Of a stretch of 64,000 bases of DNA, positions 8,907 through 18,078 are shown one piece after another. Each line of letters opens with the position of its first letter. Positions within the stretch are counted from its first letter, which is position 1. The notes beneath the pieces were generated by a model. It searched no databases, was not told the origin of the DNA, and saw only the letters and a program-made list of their open reading frames with translations. A program made the position numbers and the translations under genes. This stretch comes from Salipiger bermudensis. Lineage in GTDB: Bacteria; Pseudomonadota; Alphaproteobacteria; Rhodobacterales; Rhodobacteraceae. The stretch spans positions 62,001 to 126,000 of the forward strand of contig NZ_JAIUZY010000012.1 in assembly GCF_020171625.1 (NCBI RefSeq), read 5' to 3'.

Positions 8907-10010
8907 ATGACCATCAGATTGACCGCACTGGCCACCGCCGGTGCCCTCATGGCCTGCACCGCGCTGGCCCACGCCGACACCATCCGCGCCACCAGCGGCT
9001 TCGGCCCGGCACACGTGCTGGCCACCGTGGTGTATCCCGAGATCGGTAACCGCCTCGAGGAGTTCACCGACGGCGCGTGGGATCTGCAGGACACGCCCTC
9101 GGGTCTCGTTGCCCCCAACGAGATGAGCTCGGGCCTGCGCGACGGCGTTACCGAGATGGGCACGCTGCTGATGCCCTACTTCCCGGCGGAATTCCCCGAC
9201 GCGGCGCTGCCGTCGGAGCTGTCGATCCTCGGGTCCAACAACTACGTGATCTCGTCTGCCGTGACCGAGTACATCGCGACCTGCGAGGACTGCCAGGCCG
9301 AGTTTTCCCGGAACGGCCAGGTCTATCTCGGCACCGATGCCACCCCGCCCTACAACCTGCTGACCACCAAGCCGGTGCGCAGCCTCGAGGATGTGAAGGG
9401 GATGCGCCTGCGCACCGGCGCGCCGCTCTATGCGGGCTTCGTGGAGGCGATGGGCGGCGAGCCGACCCAACTGCCCTCCTCGGAGCTGTTCGAGGGCCTG
9501 AGCCAGGGCGTCATCGAAGGCACCTTCAGCGCCAACCACGAGATCATCGCCAACCGCCTTGGCGACGTGATCGGGTACGTGACCGAGATCGAGGAAGGCG
9601 TGTTCAACGGCGCTGCCGCCGGCGGCGTGAGCGCGCTGCTGTGGATGCGGATGTCGGAAGAGGATCGCCAGGCGCTGGCCCGCGCCACCCAGTACGGCAT
9701 CGCCAAGGGCCTCGTCGGCTTCCTCGAGGATGCCGAGAAGGCCCGCGAAATCGAGGGCATCGAGTTCATCGCCCCCGACGAGAGCCTCATTGCCGCCAAG
9801 GAGACCTATAACGAAGAGCGCCTCGCCGCCGCCGCCGATGTGCTTGCCGAGCGTGGGGTCGAGGACGCGCAGGCCAAGATCGACCGCTACAAGGCCCTGA
9901 TCGAGAAGTGGGAAGGGCTGGTCTCCACCGACATGAGCTACGAAGAGCTCGCGGAGCTGCGCTACGAAGAGATCTTCTCCAAGATCGACCTCGGCAGCTA
10001 CGGGTCCTGA
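8907..10010 (+). CDS. TRAP transporter substrate-binding protein, DctP family
   Basis: A 367-residue periplasmic solute receptor. It has a signal peptide (MTIRLTALATAGALMACTALAHA) and the DctP fold, with the segment GMRLRTGAPLYAGFVEAMGGEPTQLPSSELFEGLSQGVIEG where the conserved arginine binds the substrate carboxylate. It works with the DctQ and DctM membrane proteins encoded downstream. Its context suggests an aromatic carboxylate such as a hydroxycinnamate. A strong GGGAGGA precedes the ATG. A GC-rich stem-loop follows its stop. Confidence 0.93.
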   Translation: MTIRLTALATAGALMACTALAHADTIRATSGFGPAHVLATVVYPEIGNRLEEFTDGAWDLQDTPSGLVAPNEMSSGLRDGVTEMGTLLMPYFPAEFPDAALPSELSILGSNNYVISSAVTEYIATCEDCQAEFSRNGQVYLGTDATPPYNLLTTKPVRSLEDVKGMRLRTGAPLYAGFVEAMGGEPTQLPSSELFEGLSQGVIEGTFSANHEIIANRLGDVIGYVTEIEEGVFNGAAAGGVSALLWMRMSEEDRQALARATQYGIAKGLVGFLEDAEKAREIEGIEFIAPDESLIAAKETYNEERLAAAADVLAERGVEDAQAKIDRYKALIEKWEGLVSTDMSYEELAELRYEEIFSKIDLGSYGS

Positions 10011-10020
10011 CCCAGCCGGC

Positions 10021-10043
10021 GCGCCCCGCCCTGAGCGGGGTGC
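10021..10043 (+). other. Stem-loop downstream of the dctP gene
   Basis: GCGCCCCGC (10021-10029) pairs with GCGGGGTGC (10035-10043) with one G-T wobble and a 5-nt loop, beginning 10 nt after the DctP stop. There is no U tract. Its place matches the stem-loop after the ABC binding-protein gene at 2907-2930. A role in keeping dctP mRNA high relative to dctQM is plausible. Confidence 0.55.
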
Positions 10044-10092
10044 GCCCCTCGTCGCACCGCCTCCAAACCCCCCAATACCGTCGGAGAGGGTC

Positions 10093-10632
10093 ATGTACCT
10101 CATCGAGAAATGGATCGGCCGGATCAGCGCCGTACTGGCGTCGCTCGTCCTGCTGGCAATGATGCTGCAGATCGTCGTCGACGTCTTCATGCGCACTTTC
10201 CTGGGGTCGGGCTTCCCGGCCACCGCCGATCTCGTCAGCCGCTACTACATGGTCGCGATCAGCTTCCTGCCGCTCGCCATGACCGAAATCCGCCGCCGTC
10301 ACATCGAGGCGACGATCTTCACCGACACCCTCACCGGCCGCCCGCGCCAGTTCATCGCCTTTCTCGGCTTCGCCGTGGCGCTCGCCGCCTTCGTGCCGAT
10401 GACCTGGGGGACGGCGCAGAACGCGCTCCGTCAGACCGACCGGGGCGCCTATGTCGAGGTCGGGACCACGGTGTTCCAGACCTGGCCCACCTACTGGATC
10501 CTGCCGATCTCGTTCGGGCTCATGTCCCTCGTGCTGGTGCTGCGCCTGATCGAGGTCGCCACCGGCCGGTTCGAATTGAGCGCCGACGACCCGCTCGACG
10601 AGCTGCAGGCCACGCATAAGGAGACGAACTGA
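10093..10632 (+). CDS. TRAP transporter small permease, DctQ family
   Basis: A 179-residue inner-membrane protein with four predicted transmembrane helices (about residues 13-35, 48-66, 90-110 and 131-152). It includes the DctQ-type segment VVDVFMRTFLGSGFPATADLVSRYYMVAISFLPLA. It is the small membrane subunit that bridges the receptor and DctM. Its TGA overlaps the DctM start (TGATG), showing translational coupling. Confidence 0.92.
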   Translation: MYLIEKWIGRISAVLASLVLLAMMLQIVVDVFMRTFLGSGFPATADLVSRYYMVAISFLPLAMTEIRRRHIEATIFTDTLTGRPRQFIAFLGFAVALAAFVPMTWGTAQNALRQTDRGAYVEVGTTVFQTWPTYWILPISFGLMSLVLVLRLIEVATGRFELSADDPLDELQATHKETN

Positions 10633-11912
10633 TGGATCCGATCACCGTCGGTCTTCTGGCCCTCGTCGGGCTGCTGGCCCTGATCGCCCTGCGCGTGCCG
10701 ATCGGTGTCAGCCTGATCTTCGTGTCGTTCCTCGGCATCTGCGGCATTGCCGGCCTGCGCCCGGCCATGAGCATGTTGTCGAACATCCCCTACACTTCCT
10801 CGGCCAGCTGGACGCTCAGCTCGATCCCGATGTTCCTGCTGATGGGCTACATCGCCTATCACTCGGGCCTCACCCGCGGCCTGTTCGAGGCGGCGCGGGT
10901 GTGGTGGAGCTGGCTGCCCGGCGGGCTCGCCATCGCCTCGCTCGCCGGTGCGAGCGGCTTTGCGGCGGTCTCGGGCTCGTCGGTGGCCTGCTCCGCCGCC
11001 ATCGGCCGCATCGCCATCCCCGAGATGAAGCGCAACAACTACGACCTGCGCATCGCCACGGGCTCGGTCGCCGCGGGCGGCACCATCGGGGCGCTGATCC
11101 CGCCGTCGATCATCCTGATCCTGTTCGGCATCCAGTCCAACAGCTCGATCAACGCGCTGTTCATGGGCGGCATCTTCCTCGGCCTCGCATCGCTGCTGTT
11201 CTACGTCATGGCGGTGCTGTTCGTCTGGTGGCGCACGCCCGAACGACTGCCCGCGGTCGAGCCCTACGCCATGGGGGATCGCTGGAAGAAGACGCTCGAG
11301 ATCTGGCCGGTGCTGTTGCTGATCTCCGCCGTGCTCGGCGGTCTCTTCGGCGGCATCTTCACCGCCACCGAGGCCGGGGCCTTCGGCGCGTTCATGGCGC
11401 TGGTGCTGGGGGTGCTGCGCCGCTCCCTGAGCTGGGACAACTTCAAGGAAAGCCTCGTCGACACCATCCTCGCCTCGGGCGCGCTGTTCATCATCGCCAT
11501 CGGGGCCGGCCTCTTCACCCGCCTCGTGGCGATGTCGGGGCTTTCGCGGGAAGTGGGGATGCTGGTCGAGGCGATGGGCCTCGGCACCACCGGGCTGCTG
11601 CTCATCATCGTGCTGATCTATATCGCGCTCGGCATGTTCCTCGAGCCGATCGGCGCGCTGCTGCTGACCCTGCCGCTGTTCCTGCCGCTGACCACCGCGC
11701 ATGGCATCGACACCATCTGGTTCGGTCTGCTCGTCGCCAAGCTGCTCGAGATCGGGATGATCACGCCACCGGTCGGGCTCAACGTCTTCGTCATCCACTC
11801 GGTGGCGCGGGATTACGTCAAGCTCGAGCAGATCTTTGCCGGCATCCTGCCGTTTCTCGCCGCCGACATCGCTCTGGTCGCCGCCATGCTGCTGACCCGC
11901 GGCCTGTTCTGA
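10632..11912 (+). CDS. TRAP transporter large permease, DctM family
   Basis: A 426-residue polytopic inner-membrane protein with about 12 hydrophobic segments. It has DctM family motifs (GGTIGALIPPSIILILFGI and IALGMFLEPIGALLLTLPLFLP). It is the ion-coupled transport subunit that imports the ligand delivered by DctP. The family usually uses a sodium gradient. The length is typical. It is followed within 11 bp by the dehydrogenase gene, so transport and catabolism are transcribed together. Confidence 0.94.
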   Translation: MDPITVGLLALVGLLALIALRVPIGVSLIFVSFLGICGIAGLRPAMSMLSNIPYTSSASWTLSSIPMFLLMGYIAYHSGLTRGLFEAARVWWSWLPGGLAIASLAGASGFAAVSGSSVACSAAIGRIAIPEMKRNNYDLRIATGSVAAGGTIGALIPPSIILILFGIQSNSSINALFMGGIFLGLASLLFYVMAVLFVWWRTPERLPAVEPYAMGDRWKKTLEIWPVLLLISAVLGGLFGGIFTATEAGAFGAFMALVLGVLRRSLSWDNFKESLVDTILASGALFIIAIGAGLFTRLVAMSGLSREVGMLVEAMGLGTTGLLLIIVLIYIALGMFLEPIGALLLTLPLFLPLTTAHGIDTIWFGLLVAKLLEIGMITPPVGLNVFVIHSVARDYVKLEQIFAGILPFLAADIALVAAMLLTRGLF

Positions 11913-11923
11913 GGAGCCCCCAC

Positions 11924-12691
11924 ATGGACATCCAAAACACCATCGCGCTGGTCACCGGCGGCGGCAGCGGCCTTGGCGCCGCGACCGTCCGGCGGCTGGC
12001 GAAGGCCGGCGCCCGGGTCGCCGTGCTGGACCTGAGCCTCGAGGCCGCAGATGCCGTCGCCGCCGAGAGCGAGGGTCTCGCCGTTGAGGCCGATGTTTCG
12101 GATGCGGCCTCGGTCGAGGCGGCCTTTGCCCGTTGCAAGGAGCACTTCGGCAGCGCCCCGCGCATCGTGGTGAACTGCGCCGGGATCGGCACCGCGTCGC
12201 GCATCCTTCCGCGGGACGGGGCGCTGACCGTGGACCTGTTCGAGCGCACCCTGCGGGTCAACCTGCTCGGCACCTACACGGTGCTCAACATCGCCGCGCG
12301 CGAGATGGCGGCCCTCGAGCCGATCGACGCGGATGGCGCCCGCGGCGTCATCGTCAACACCGCATCGGTGGCCTATCAGGACGGCCAGATCGGTCAGGCG
12401 GCCTATGCAGCCTCGAAGGGCGGCATCGCGTCTCTGACCCTGCCGGCCGCGCGCGAGCTTGCCCGCTTCGGCATCCGCGTGATGACCGTCGCACCGGGTC
12501 TCTTCGAGACCGCGATGAGCGCCGGCCTGCCGCCCGAGGCCAAGGCCTCGCTCGAGGCCCGCCTGCCCTTCCCGTCGCGGATGGGCAAGCCTGACGAATA
12601 CGCGATGCTGGTGCAGCAGATCGTCGAGAACCCCCTTCTGAACGGCGAGGTCATCCGCATCGACAGCGCCGTCCGCCTTGCCCCCAAATGA
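11924..12691 (+). CDS. Short-chain dehydrogenase, 3-hydroxyacyl-CoA dehydrogenase (HSD10) like
   Basis: A 255-residue Rossmann-fold oxidoreductase. The cofactor motif is TGGGSGLG (about residues 12-19) with an Asp in VAVLDLS that favours NAD+. The catalytic Ser-Tyr-Lys appear in NTASVAYQDGQIGQAAYAASKGG. It resembles HSD10-type 3-hydroxyacyl-CoA dehydrogenases and the CouN enzyme of beta-oxidative hydroxycinnamate clusters. It would oxidise the 3-hydroxy-3-aryl-propionyl-CoA made by the downstream hydratase. The exact substrate is inferred from context. Confidence 0.85.
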   Translation: MDIQNTIALVTGGGSGLGAATVRRLAKAGARVAVLDLSLEAADAVAAESEGLAVEADVSDAASVEAAFARCKEHFGSAPRIVVNCAGIGTASRILPRDGALTVDLFERTLRVNLLGTYTVLNIAAREMAALEPIDADGARGVIVNTASVAYQDGQIGQAAYAASKGGIASLTLPAARELARFGIRVMTVAPGLFETAMSAGLPPEAKASLEARLPFPSRMGKPDEYAMLVQQIVENPLLNGEVIRIDSAVRLAPK

Positions 12692-12714
12692 CCGCCCAAG
12701 TGAGGAGAGACACC

Positions 12715-13482
12715 ATGACAGGCACCTATACCGAAGCCTCCTACAACGGGCAGATCGCCGAGCTCGAACTGATCCGCGAGGACAAGCGCAACGCCATGTC
12801 CGACGGGCTTCTGGCCGAGATCGAGACCTTCTACAACAGCCTGCCAAAGGAGGTCCGCGTGGTCGTCCTGCACGGTCGAGGCGGGCACTACTGCTCGGGG
12901 CTCGATCTGGCCGAGCACGTGTCGCGCAGCGCCGAGGACGGCGTCTACCACTCGCGCAACTGGCACCGGGTGCTCGACATGATCCAGTACGGCGGCGTCA
13001 TCACCGTCAGCGCCATGACCGGCGCGGTGATCGGCGGCGGGCTCGAGATGGCCACCGCCACCCACGTGCGCATCGCCGAGCCGTCGGTGATCTTCCAGCT
13101 TCCCGAAGGCCGCCGCGGCATCTTCGTGGGCGGCGGCGCCACGGTGCGCGTGGGCCGCATCCTCGGCTCCGACCGGATGGTCGAGATGATGCTCACGGGC
13201 CGCAAGTACAACGCCGACGAAGGCCTGCAGCTCGGCCTTGCCCATTACAGCGTGGGCGAAGGCGAAGCGCTGCCGCTGGCGCGCAAGCTGGCCGAGAAGA
13301 TCGCCGCCAACGCCCCGATGTCGAACTATTTCATGGTCAACGCCCTGCCCCGCATCGCCGACATGTCACGCTCGGACGGGCTTTTCACCGAGAGCCTCGC
13401 TGCCGCACTGGTGCAGACCACGCCGGACGCCGAGGAGGGCCTCAACGCCTTCCTCGAAAAGCGCAACCCGGTCTTCCGCTGA
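12715..13482 (+). CDS. Enoyl-CoA hydratase/isomerase family protein (crotonase)
   Basis: A 255-residue crotonase-fold enzyme. The oxyanion-hole segments are GRGGHYCSGLDLAEH and AVIGGGLEMATATHVRIAE. The catalytic region reads LPEGRRGIFVGGGATVRVGR. It probably hydrates the cinnamoyl-CoA double bond. A chain-cleaving hydratase/lyase activity cannot be excluded, but a dehydrogenase and a hydrolase nearby favour simple hydration. The chosen start is the ATG at 12715, preceded by GAGGAGA; an upstream ATG at 12688 overlaps the previous stop but lacks a ribosome binding site. Confidence 0.85.
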   Translation: MTGTYTEASYNGQIAELELIREDKRNAMSDGLLAEIETFYNSLPKEVRVVVLHGRGGHYCSGLDLAEHVSRSAEDGVYHSRNWHRVLDMIQYGGVITVSAMTGAVIGGGLEMATATHVRIAEPSVIFQLPEGRRGIFVGGGATVRVGRILGSDRMVEMMLTGRKYNADEGLQLGLAHYSVGEGEALPLARKLAEKIAANAPMSNYFMVNALPRIADMSRSDGLFTESLAAALVQTTPDAEEGLNAFLEKRNPVFR

Positions 13483-13503
13483 GACCGACGGGAGGAGGAG
13501 CCA

Positions 13504-15378
13504 ATGACCACCCACCTCATCGAACGCGCCCCCAGCGACCCGGCCGCCCGGGCCGACTGGGCGCGCCGCCACACCCTGACGCGGTTTGTCCCGCACAAGG
13601 TGATCCGCGAGGACCGCGCCGACGGAAGCATCCTGCTGCGCTCGGGCTACGAGCTGCCCGAGCCGGTCGCCAATACCGGCGTCTGGCTGCATGACTGGGC
13701 CGAGAAGGCGCCCTACCGCGTCGCCGTCTCCGAGCGCCCGGTCGAGGGGCCGGGCTGGCGCAACATCACCTATCTCGAGCTGCTCCAGCAGGTCCGGGCC
13801 ATCGCCTCGGCGCTGCTGGCCCGCGGGCTTGGCGAAGGCGACACCATCGCGATGCTGTCGGGCAACGGGCTCGACCACCTGCTGCTGTCGCTCGCGGCGC
13901 AGTATATCGGCGTCCCGGTGGTGCCGCTGGCCGAGCAATATTCGCTGATCCCCGAGGCTCATGGCCGGCTGATCTACGTGCTCGACAAGGTGAGGCCCAA
14001 GATGGCCTTCGTCGACGACGCCACACGCTACGCGGCCGCGCTGGCCCTGCCGCAGCTTGCCGATGTCGAGATCGTCGCCGCGCGCGGCGAGGCCGGTCGC
14101 CCGGTCACGCCGATCTCGGCGCTGGTTCAGACCGAGGAAAGCCCCGAGCTTGACGCCGCCCATGCCCGGGTGGGGCCGGACACGCTGGCGAAGATCCTCT
14201 TCACCTCCGGCTCGAGCTCGGACCCCAAGGGCGTGCTCACCACGCACCGGATGATTTGCGTGAACCAGGTTCAGATGGAGGTCGCCCTGCCCTTCCTGAA
14301 GGACCACGCGCCGCGCATCACCGACTGGTTGCCGTGGAACCACGTGTTCGGGGGCTCGCACAACGTCAACATGATGCTGAGCCATGGCGGCACGCTGACC
14401 ATCGACAACGGCAAGCCCACCGGGCGCGGCTTTGCGACCACGCTGAAGAACCGCACCGACCGCCCGGGCACGCTGGCCTTCAACGTGCCGGTGGGCTGGT
14501 CCATGCTGGTCGAGGCCATCAAGGACGATCCCGCCACGCAGGAGCATCTGTTCAAGGACCAGCAGCTGCTGTTCTACGCCGGCGCCTCGCTGCCGCAGGA
14601 GGTCTGGGAGGCGCTCGAGCAGTTCTGCCTGCGCGCCCGTGGTGGCCTGCCGATGATGATCTCGAGCTGGGGCCTGACCGAGACCGCGCCGGCCTGCGTC
14701 ATGGTGCACGAGCCGCTCGGGCGCTCGGGGGTGATCGGCGTGCCGCTGCCGGCGGTCGAGCTGAAGCTCATCCCCGACGACGACATGCGCTGCGAGATCC
14801 GGGTCAAGGGTCCGAACATCATGCCGGGCTACTACGACGATCCCGAGAAGACCGCGCAAGCCTTCGACGAGGACGGCTTCCTCATCACCGGCGACGCGGT
14901 GCGTTTCGTCGATCCCGAGGACGCCAACCGCGGCCTTGTCTTCGACGGCCGCGTCTCGGAGGATTTCAAGCTCGATACCGGCACCTGGGTGCAGGCCGGC
15001 AACCTGCGCATGAGTGCGCTCAAGGAGCTGGCCGGTCTCGCGCAGGACGTGGTGATCTGCGGCCATGACCGCGGCGAGGTGGGGTTGTTCGTCTTCCCCG
15101 CCCCGGGCGTGGCAGAGCCCGGAGAGGTCACCGAGGGCGCGGTCACCGACACGCATCTGATGACCCGGATCGAGGTCAAGCTGCGCGAGATGAACGCGCA
15201 TGTCTCGGGCTCGGCCAAGCGCATCACCCGGGCCGTCGTGCTCGCCGAGCCGCCCTCGCTCGAGCATCAGGAGATCACCGACAAGGGCTCGCTCAACATC
15301 AAGAAAATCCTGACCCGCCGGGCCGACCTGCTCGAGCGGCTCTACGACAACGAAGACCCGGCGCTGATCCGCGTCTGA
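13504..15378 (+). CDS. Feruloyl/hydroxycinnamoyl-CoA synthetase-like AMP-binding ligase
   Basis: A 624-residue acyl-adenylate-forming enzyme. The P-loop motif is LFTSGSSSDPKGVLTTHRM (about residues 236-254) and the second core motif is SWGLTETAPA. The C-terminal hinge FDGRVSEDFKLDTGTWV is characteristic of the feruloyl-CoA synthase group. It would activate a hydroxycinnamate to its CoA ester using ATP and CoA. The length is normal for this group. GGAGGAG precedes the ATG. It is the first catabolic step in the order of reactions, although it is the sixth gene after the transporter genes begin. Confidence 0.88.
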   Translation: MTTHLIERAPSDPAARADWARRHTLTRFVPHKVIREDRADGSILLRSGYELPEPVANTGVWLHDWAEKAPYRVAVSERPVEGPGWRNITYLELLQQVRAIASALLARGLGEGDTIAMLSGNGLDHLLLSLAAQYIGVPVVPLAEQYSLIPEAHGRLIYVLDKVRPKMAFVDDATRYAAALALPQLADVEIVAARGEAGRPVTPISALVQTEESPELDAAHARVGPDTLAKILFTSGSSSDPKGVLTTHRMICVNQVQMEVALPFLKDHAPRITDWLPWNHVFGGSHNVNMMLSHGGTLTIDNGKPTGRGFATTLKNRTDRPGTLAFNVPVGWSMLVEAIKDDPATQEHLFKDQQLLFYAGASLPQEVWEALEQFCLRARGGLPMMISSWGLTETAPACVMVHEPLGRSGVIGVPLPAVELKLIPDDDMRCEIRVKGPNIMPGYYDDPEKTAQAFDEDGFLITGDAVRFVDPEDANRGLVFDGRVSEDFKLDTGTWVQAGNLRMSALKELAGLAQDVVICGHDRGEVGLFVFPAPGVAEPGEVTEGAVTDTHLMTRIEVKLREMNAHVSGSAKRITRAVVLAEPPSLEHQEITDKGSLNIKKILTRRADLLERLYDNEDPALIRV

Positions 15379-15390
15379 GGAGGACTGACC

Positions 15391-16263
15391 ATGATCGATT
15401 TCGAAAACATCCGCGCGATCGACTTCCATACCCACGCCGAGGAGGCCTGCGGCTGTCACACCGATGACGGCTACGACGAGCTTCAGTCGACGATGGCGAA
15501 GTATTTCGGCGCGCCCTGGGCGCACCCGCCGACCATCGACGAGACCGCCGCGCATTACCGCGAGATGAACATCGCGGCGGTGATCTTCCCCGTCGATAGC
15601 GAGCGCGAGACCGGCTACCGGCGCTACGACAATTACGAGGTCGCCGACGCCTGCGCGAAGAACTCGGACATCCTGATCCCCTTCGCCTCGATCGATCCGG
15701 CCAAGGGCAAGCTCGGCGCCCGCGAGGCGCGCGATCTGGTCGAGAACCACGGCATCAAGGGGTTCAAGTTCCACCCCACCATGCAGGGCTTCTATCCCAA
15801 CGACCGCATGGCCTACCCGCTCTACGAGGCGATCGCCGAGGCCGGGGTTCCGGCGCTGTTCCACACCGGGCAGACCGGCGTCGGCTCGGGGATGCGCGCG
15901 GGCAACGGGATGCGGCTCAAGTACTCGAACCCGATGTACATGGACGATCTGGCGGTGGATTTCCCCGACATGCCGATCATCCTCGCGCACCCGTCCTTTC
16001 CCTGGCAGGAAGAGGCGCTGTCGGTCGCGCAGCACAAGCCCAACGTCTATATCGACCTCTCGGGCTGGTCGCCGAAGTACTTTCCGAAGATCCTCGTGCA
16101 GTATGCCAACACCATCCTGAAGAAGAAGATGCTGTTCGGTTCCGACTGGCCGATGATCGCGCCGGAGAAGTGGCTGAACGCCTTCGACAAGGCCGAGTTC
16201 CGCGACGAGGTGCGCCCGCTGATCCTGAAGGAGAACGCCATGCGGCTGCTCGGAATCGCCTGA
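15391..16263 (+). CDS. Amidohydrolase-2 family hydrolase, CouO-like
   Basis: A 290-residue TIM-barrel hydrolase with the metal-binding HxH in AIDFHTHAEEACGCH, a further histidine in GFKFHPTMQGF, another in ILAHPSFPWQ, and the aspartate in LFGSDWPMI. In actinobacterial hydroxycinnamate clusters an amidohydrolase (CouO) hydrolyses the 4-hydroxyphenyl-beta-ketoacyl-CoA to aryl acid and acetyl-CoA; the present gene occupies the same context. A decarboxylase function, also common in the family, remains possible. Confidence 0.8.
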   Translation: MIDFENIRAIDFHTHAEEACGCHTDDGYDELQSTMAKYFGAPWAHPPTIDETAAHYREMNIAAVIFPVDSERETGYRRYDNYEVADACAKNSDILIPFASIDPAKGKLGAREARDLVENHGIKGFKFHPTMQGFYPNDRMAYPLYEAIAEAGVPALFHTGQTGVGSGMRAGNGMRLKYSNPMYMDDLAVDFPDMPIILAHPSFPWQEEALSVAQHKPNVYIDLSGWSPKYFPKILVQYANTILKKKMLFGSDWPMIAPEKWLNAFDKAEFRDEVRPLILKENAMRLLGIA

Positions 16264-16264
16264 C

Positions 16265-17824
16265 GTGACCACGTTCCACGCCCCCACCGACGACATCCTG
16301 TTCTCGCTGCGCCACGTCGCCCGCGCCGACCGTCTGCCGGACTGGGACGATGCGCTGGCCGGCGAGATCACCAGCCATTTCGCCGCGTTTGCCGAAGGCC
16401 GTATCGCGCCGCTCGATGCGCCCGGTGACGCACAGGGCTGTCGGCTCGAGAACGGGCGCGTGCGGATGCCGGACGGCTTTGCCGAGGTCTATGCCGAACT
16501 CTCGGCGGGGGGCTGGCAGGGCATCGCCGCACCCGAGGCATTCGGGGGCATGGGGCTGGGCGGGCCGGTTCTGGCGGCGGTGAGCGAGATCTTCACCGGC
16601 GCCAACCATTCGCTGCAGATGGTCACCTCGCTTGCACACGGTGCGATCTCGCTGCTGCTGCGCTTTGGCTCGGAGCCGCAGAAGCAGGCCTATATCCCCC
16701 CGCTCGCCTCGGGCGCGTGGCTCTCGACCATGTGCCTGACCGAGCCCTGCGCCGGCTCCGACCTGTCGGCGATCCGCACCAAGGCGACCCGCGACGGCGC
16801 GCGCTGGCGCCTCACGGGCGAGAAGATCTTCATCTCGGGCGGCGATCAGGACATGACCGACAACATCCTGCATCTCGTGCTCGCCCGCACCGGCGCCCCC
16901 GAGGACGGGATCCGCGGGCTCAGCCTGTTTGCCTGCCCGGCCATCGCTGAGGACGGATCGCGCAATGCCGTCACCGTGACCCGGATCGAGGAAAAGCTCG
17001 GTCTGCACGCCTCGCCCACCTGCCAGCTTGCCTTCGATGGCGCGCAGGCCGAGCTCGTGGGGGCCGAGGGGGCCGGGCTCGCGGCCATGTTCGCGATGAT
17101 GAACCACGCCCGGCTCGACGTGGGCTTGCAGGGCGTCGCCCACGCGGCCCGCGCGGCAGACCTTGCCAAGACCTACGCCGCCGAGCGCAAGCAGAGCCGC
17201 GGTGGGGACGGGGCGGCTGTCAGCATCGACCGGCACCCGGACGTGGCGCGGATGATCGACGCGTGCGACGCGCTGGCACTTGGCGGGCGGGCGCTCTGCC
17301 ATATCACGCTGGTCGCGCAGGAGCTTGGCACCGAGCCGGATTTCGTCGCGTTCATGACCCCGGTGTGCAAGTATTTCTGCTCCGAGGCCGGCAGCCGCGC
17401 CGCCGATCTCGCCATTCAGGTGATGGGGGGCTACGGCTACCTGCGCGAATACGGTGCCGAGCAGAACTGGCGCGACAGCCGGATCTGCGCCATCTACGAA
17501 GGCACCAACGGCATCCAGGCCCGCACCACCGCAACCCGCTCGCTGACGCGCAACGACGGAGCCGGGGCGCAGGCCTTTGCCGCCTTCCTGCGCGAGAGCG
17601 ACCCGTCGCTTGCAGAGGCCGCGGCGCAATGGGAGGCCGAGGCCAAGCGCATCGCCTCCTCGGCTCAGGCAGGGGAGGAGGCGCATTCCTTCATGGAGGC
17701 GACCTGCGCGCTCGCCTACAGGGCGGCATGGGCCCGCATCGCCGCGGGCGGCGATCACGCATCCGACCCCGCGCGGCTGCAGAGGCTGGCCGGCAAGGTC
17801 AAAGCACAACGCGCGGTGTGGTAG
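16265..17824 (+). CDS. Acyl-CoA dehydrogenase with C-terminal extension
   Basis: A 519-residue FAD-dependent enzyme. Substrate/FAD segments read MCLTEPCAGSDLSAIRTKA, and the C-terminal catalytic region contains QVMGGYGYLREYGAEQNWRD and AIYEGTNGIQA, whose Glu is the usual base. The N-terminus (ADDILFSLRHVA-like) and the tail after the main fold resemble the large DmdC/FadE-like group, though it is shorter than the usual ~590 residues. It may introduce the double bond into dihydro-hydroxycinnamoyl-CoA. The start is a GTG four bases after the previous stop region. No clear terminator was found in 17825-18078. Confidence 0.88.
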   Translation: MTTFHAPTDDILFSLRHVARADRLPDWDDALAGEITSHFAAFAEGRIAPLDAPGDAQGCRLENGRVRMPDGFAEVYAELSAGGWQGIAAPEAFGGMGLGGPVLAAVSEIFTGANHSLQMVTSLAHGAISLLLRFGSEPQKQAYIPPLASGAWLSTMCLTEPCAGSDLSAIRTKATRDGARWRLTGEKIFISGGDQDMTDNILHLVLARTGAPEDGIRGLSLFACPAIAEDGSRNAVTVTRIEEKLGLHASPTCQLAFDGAQAELVGAEGAGLAAMFAMMNHARLDVGLQGVAHAARAADLAKTYAAERKQSRGGDGAAVSIDRHPDVARMIDACDALALGGRALCHITLVAQELGTEPDFVAFMTPVCKYFCSEAGSRAADLAIQVMGGYGYLREYGAEQNWRDSRICAIYEGTNGIQARTTATRSLTRNDGAGAQAFAAFLRESDPSLAEAAAQWEAEAKRIASSAQAGEEAHSFMEATCALAYRAAWARIAAGGDHASDPARLQRLAGKVKAQRAVW

Positions 17825-18078
17825 GGCCGCGCGCGTTCTTGCGCGATGTTATGGGGCTTTGTGCTTGAGCGGGGGTGCTGGTCTCCTGAGGGAGGAGGGC
17901 GCGACCGCCCCTGCGGCGTCCGCGCCAGCCGGTCGCTTTCAAGGCTATCATCAAGACCCGGCGCGGTGACGCAAAGCCGCGCGCTCTGCGCCTCTGTGCC
18001 TTAGCCGGGACAAGGCCCCCTGAGCGGAACGCGAGCCGACCCGGCGGGTCTGCAGCACCGGGCCGACCCCCGAAGACC

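Noticed and set aside
10491-11798. A 435-codon minus-strand frame rich in Asp, Gln and Arg
   Set aside because: It is antisense to dctM and shows only shadow composition.
13366-16371. A 1001-codon open frame on the minus strand
   Set aside because: It lies antisense to the CoA ligase and amidohydrolase genes, whose protein motifs are unambiguous. Long antisense frames are common in GC-rich codon-biased genes.
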